This document shows, one piece after another, positions 22,103-24,552 of a DNA stretch of 24,552 nt. The stretch is from assembly GCA_039182515.1 (NCBI GenBank), contig JBCDCE010000058.1, positions 1 through 24,552 of the forward strand, given 5' to 3'. A program made the translations under genes and the position numbers. The stretch is from JBCDCE01 sp039182515 (lineage in GTDB: Bacteria; Pseudomonadota; Alphaproteobacteria; Rhodobacterales; Rhodobacteraceae). Under the pieces are notes generated by a model. That model saw only the letters and a list, made by a program, of their open reading frames with translations. It made no database searches and had not been told where the DNA came from. Every line of letters begins with the position of its first letter. The first letter of the stretch is position 1.

Positions 22103-23314
22103 ATGCCCATATCCACCACCATCCTAAACGGTTTCCTCGGTGCGGGTAAAACGACCCTCATGCAGAGCCTTCTCATGCAATCACGGGACATGCCGAACGT
22201 CACACTGGGTGTGATCGTCAATGAAATGAGCACCCTGGACGTGGATGGCTCTGTTCTTGAAACCAGCGAGGTCATTTCACGCAAAAGCCCCTACTTTGCC
22301 TCCATTCCTGGCGCGAGCATCAGCAGCGCAGACGGCCTCCCGCTCTTTCGCGAGGCGGTCGAAAAAGTGCTCGCAGATGGCAAGGTCACACACCTTTTGA
22401 TTGAAACCTCCGGCAGCACCCATCCCTGGCCATTGCTGGAAGCGGTGCGGGCGATGAAAGCGCTACGCCTGCATGGATTTTTATCCGTGGTGGATACATT
22501 GGTTTTGCAACAGGACTATGATCTGGGCAGGTCTATCCATTCCATTGCCAGCCAAAACCTCTCCGCGGGTCGCCGCGGTGTGGCAAACCTATTGGCTGAG
22601 CAAGTGATGTTCGCCAATCGCCTGTTGCTCAGCAAGTCCGACAAAGTGCCGCGCGAAGTGCTCCAACACGTGGCTGAGGCCGTGCATCCGCTCAATCCGC
22701 GCGCTGATGTCTTGGCGATGCAGTGGGGCAACGTGAGCCTGGAGAAAATCCTGGCCATGCCGCTCTACGATTTCGAACGCGTGAAGGCCTTCGGCAAAGA
22801 GCTGATCGACTGGGAAGCCAAACATAAAGCCGATCCCATGGCGCATCCCGAAACCTACAAAATCGGAAACCGGGTTCTGCGCGACCCACGCCCGTTTCAC
22901 CCCCAACGTCTATACAACGTCTATACCCAAGCCCTTGGGATCGGCATTTATCGCAGCAAGGGCTTCTTTTGGCTGCCCACGCGCGACAATCTCATGCTGT
23001 TATGGAACCAAACCGGTGGCAGCGTTGGGTTGGAGATCGTGAATTACTGGAAGATCAGCGCACTTGAGGATGACAGCCTTAACCTGTCTGACTGGGAAAA
23101 AGACGCAATGCGCGCCAAACTCACCGAAGCGCATGCCGATTTTGGCGACAGACGCTGTCAACTCACCGTGATCGGCGACGAGCTGGAACTCGATGCTTTT
23201 GTAGACGCACTTCAGACCTGCTTTTGTACCGAGGCTGAAATTGCAGCTTGGAAAGCCGGAGAAGTTTTCCCAGACCCCTGGCCCAAATCCGTTGCCACCC
23301 TGCGCGCTCCATAG
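22103..23314 (+). CDS. COG0523 (CobW/YciC-like) G3E GTPase, putative metallochaperone, with Ser-substituted CxCC motif
   Basis: A 403-residue protein. The N-terminal G3E GTPase domain has P-loop 'GFLGAGKTTL' (10-19), Walker B-like 'LLIETSGSTHP' (E101) and a G4 motif S177-K-S-D180 where NKxD is usual. The CobW_C domain has 'GIYRSKGFFWLPTRDNLMLL' and ends 'TCFCTEAEIAAWKAG' then DPWP. Family members deliver or partition metals such as zinc or cobalt and normally carry GCxCC after the Switch I region. Here the aligned segment is 'GASISSADGLPLF' (S72-I-S-S75), with serine in place of every cysteine. ATG 22103 is chosen over an in-frame TTG at 22091. It is divergent from phnC with a PhnF-like site just upstream, so it may serve the metal-dependent phosphonate enzymes; this link is inference. 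Confidence 0.88.
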   Translation: MPISTTILNGFLGAGKTTLMQSLLMQSRDMPNVTLGVIVNEMSTLDVDGSVLETSEVISRKSPYFASIPGASISSADGLPLFREAVEKVLADGKVTHLLIETSGSTHPWPLLEAVRAMKALRLHGFLSVVDTLVLQQDYDLGRSIHSIASQNLSAGRRGVANLLAEQVMFANRLLLSKSDKVPREVLQHVAEAVHPLNPRADVLAMQWGNVSLEKILAMPLYDFERVKAFGKELIDWEAKHKADPMAHPETYKIGNRVLRDPRPFHPQRLYNVYTQALGIGIYRSKGFFWLPTRDNLMLLWNQTGGSVGLEIVNYWKISALEDDSLNLSDWEKDAMRAKLTEAHADFGDRRCQLTVIGDELELDAFVDALQTCFCTEAEIAAWKAGEVFPDPWPKSVATLRAP

Positions 23315-23332
23315 GCCTTGGTCTGAGCGCGC
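23302..23332 (+). other. Stem-loop overlapping the end of the COG0523 gene
   Basis: GCGCGCTC (23302-23309) and GAGCGCGC (23325-23332) form a perfect 8-bp stem with a 15-base loop that contains the TAG stop codon. No T-run follows, so if it terminates transcription it is not a classical intrinsic terminator. Confidence 0.35.
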
Positions 23333-23671
23333 GCTAGTCGACGTTTGCTAGGAGTCCGTTTACAAACTCTAACTTGGCCAAACATGTTCAGTGAACCGAT
23401 TGCACATCGCTGCACCGTTAATCGAGCCAACGCACCACAACTAGCTACGCACTCTGGTCCAACAGCATGAAAGACAAGTGCAAAGTCGGCAGGCGTGTAT
23501 CTCTAACAGGGCATGCATTTCAAGGCCGACTGAGCTCTCGATCTCGTGCACGAATTTGCTAAGCCGGCGCTTCAGAAAGGCTTTTATCCACTTTGCTAGA
23601 CAACAGAGACAGCGTGTGGAAAACCTCAGGCAGTATAAGCAATTTGTTCAATTCGAGAATTGGTCGAGGCA
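23315..23671. other. Intergenic stretch without a confident gene
   Basis: About 357 bp between the COG0523 gene and the Clp-N/TIR gene. I see no tRNA, insertion sequence end or long inverted repeat apart from the stem-loop at its left edge. A GTG-started 68-codon frame (23478-23684) crosses it; its last 35 or so codons are rich in Arg and Gln, and its TGA overlaps the fourth codon of the downstream gene (ATGA), but its first half looks non-coding. It could be a small upstream gene or a remnant. This stretch marks a change to more A/T-rich sequence. Confidence 0.5.
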
Positions 23672-24552
23672 ATGGCAGAAATGACGGTAGGAGACCTACT
23701 AAAGCTAACAAATAGGTTTGTGTACGAATCCCTAGAAAAAGCAATGGTGCTGGCAAAACGTCGAGGCAACAGCCATATAGATGCGTCTCATCTAATCCAT
23801 CAGATGGCTAACATCGAGGGTGGGGATTTAGAACTGATCTTGAACTTTTTCAACGTGCGCTCAGTGAAATTTAGTCTCGCAATCGAACAAGAAATAAACA
23901 TGCTTCCGTCCGCCAATTCGAAAGTTGAATCCATTCATGATGATGTGCTCTTTTCAATTGAACACTCGAAAGCAATTGCAGGACCGGATTACGCTTTAAG
24001 TCCTATCCGCACGGGTCATATTTTTTTGACACTAATTTCTGAAATTCCAAAATGGCGGAATTTTTTAGCAAATAGATTTCCGCAGATAAACAGAGAGCGA
24101 CTTTTTCGAGAATTTCAGATTATCACAAAGCACTCGGTTGAATTCGTTAACCAGATTTCTCGTGGTTCAGTATTTATATCCTACCGTCGCGGAATCGATG
24201 AAGGATCAGCCGGCAGAGTATTTGAGAGAATCGAAGCCGAATTTGGCAGGGGTTCCGCTTTTTTCGATTCCGATAGTATTCCACTCGGACAAGACTATCG
24301 AGAGTTTATCCGCAAAAGCATTGCCAATGCTTCGATTTTTATGCCCATTATCGGCAATGGGTGGATTGAAGCGATACCTCGCTTAAATGACATAGACGAT
24401 GTTTTGAGATTCGAAATTCGAACTGCCATTTCAGAGGCCAACACACAAATAATTCCAGTCTATTTTGGTGATCTGAATGCGCCGTCTCCGGATACTTTAC
24501 CGGAAGATCTTCGCCCTTTAACACGGGTTAATGGCATAAAAATCACTCATTC
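23672..24552 (+). CDS. Clp-N (ClpV-type) domain fused to a TIR domain (partial, runs off right edge)
   Basis: The frame is open from ATG 23672 to the window end: 293 residues seen, C-terminus missing. Residues about 8-157 match the double Clp_N repeat of type VI secretion ClpV proteins: 'GDLLKLTNRFVYESLEKAMV', 'HIDASHLIHQMANIEGGDLE', 'LPSANSKVESIHDDVLFSIE' and 'IRTGHIFLTLISEI'. No AAA+ ATPase module follows. From about residue 166 a TIR domain begins: 'SVFISYRRGIDEGSAGRVFE', 'FFDSDSIPLGQDYREFIRKS', then 'LRFEIRTAI' with E248 aligned to the catalytic glutamate of SARM1-type NADases, and 'LPEDLRPLTRVNGIKI'. The start could also be ATG 23681; GAGG lies at 23666-23669. The codons (many ATA, CTA, AGA, TTA) and base composition are unlike the rest of the window, suggesting transfer. 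Probable roles are NAD cleavage in anti-phage defence or a secretion-related effector; neither is shown. Confidence 0.85.
   Translation, partial: MAEMTVGDLLKLTNRFVYESLEKAMVLAKRRGNSHIDASHLIHQMANIEGGDLELILNFFNVRSVKFSLAIEQEINMLPSANSKVESIHDDVLFSIEHSKAIAGPDYALSPIRTGHIFLTLISEIPKWRNFLANRFPQINRERLFREFQIITKHSVEFVNQISRGSVFISYRRGIDEGSAGRVFERIEAEFGRGSAFFDSDSIPLGQDYREFIRKSIANASIFMPIIGNGWIEAIPRLNDIDDVLRFEIRTAISEANTQIIPVYFGDLNAPSPDTLPEDLRPLTRVNGIKITH

Noticed and set aside
1..24552. CRISPR arrays, tRNA or rRNA genes, insertion sequences
   Set aside because: No regularly spaced repeats, cloverleaf-like segments, rRNA-like stretches, or transposase with terminal repeats were seen.

Overview
The window looks like a chromosomal segment from a marine-type alphaproteobacterium, most likely Rhodobacterales (Roseobacter group). 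The reasons are the moderately GC-rich coding style, the TTT-type tricarboxylate transporter with its own GntR regulator, the phnCDEE / phnF / phnGHIJKLNM layout, and the protein sequences. This placement is by recognition only; no search was run.

Region 1 (1-8284) is a putative catabolic island. A truncated transketolase N-terminal subunit at the left edge runs divergently from a GntR/HutC-type regulator. An operator-like palindrome lies between them, and a related copy lies upstream of the next gene. The regulator is followed, all on the + strand, by a tctC-tctB-tctA uptake system, a sulfatase without a signal peptide, a split transketolase (C-terminal then N-terminal subunit) and a short-chain dehydrogenase. 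From tctB onward the genes overlap or nearly touch. My inference is import of an anionic sulfate ester, cytoplasmic desulfation, oxidation of the released alcohol and two-carbon cleavage by the transketolase. The substrate is unknown.

Region 2 (8318-10834) holds a LysR regulator divergent from two small exported SnoaL/NTF2-like proteins: one with two SnoaL domains and a Sec-type signal peptide, one with a Tat-like signal. It ends in a strong intrinsic terminator that carries a 13-bp tandem duplication.

Region 3 (10851-21863) is a complete C-P lyase phosphonate locus. phnGHIJKLNM and the phosphonate ABC transporter phnCDE1E2 both lie on the minus strand, with the repressor gene phnF between them on the + strand. 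Just upstream of phnC and divergent from it is a COG0523 (CobW-like) GTPase whose usual CxCC metal motif reads S-I-S-S. A 12-bp sequence in the phnG/phnF gap recurs with one mismatch just upstream of this GTPase gene, which suggests shared control.

Region 4 (23315-24552) changes character. About 360 bp without a confident gene is followed by a visibly more A/T-rich gene, cut by the window edge. It encodes a ClpV-type Clp-N domain fused to a TIR domain with an intact candidate catalytic glutamate. This is the strongest candidate for an undescribed, possibly defence-related or NAD-consuming, system; most of its context lies beyond the window.
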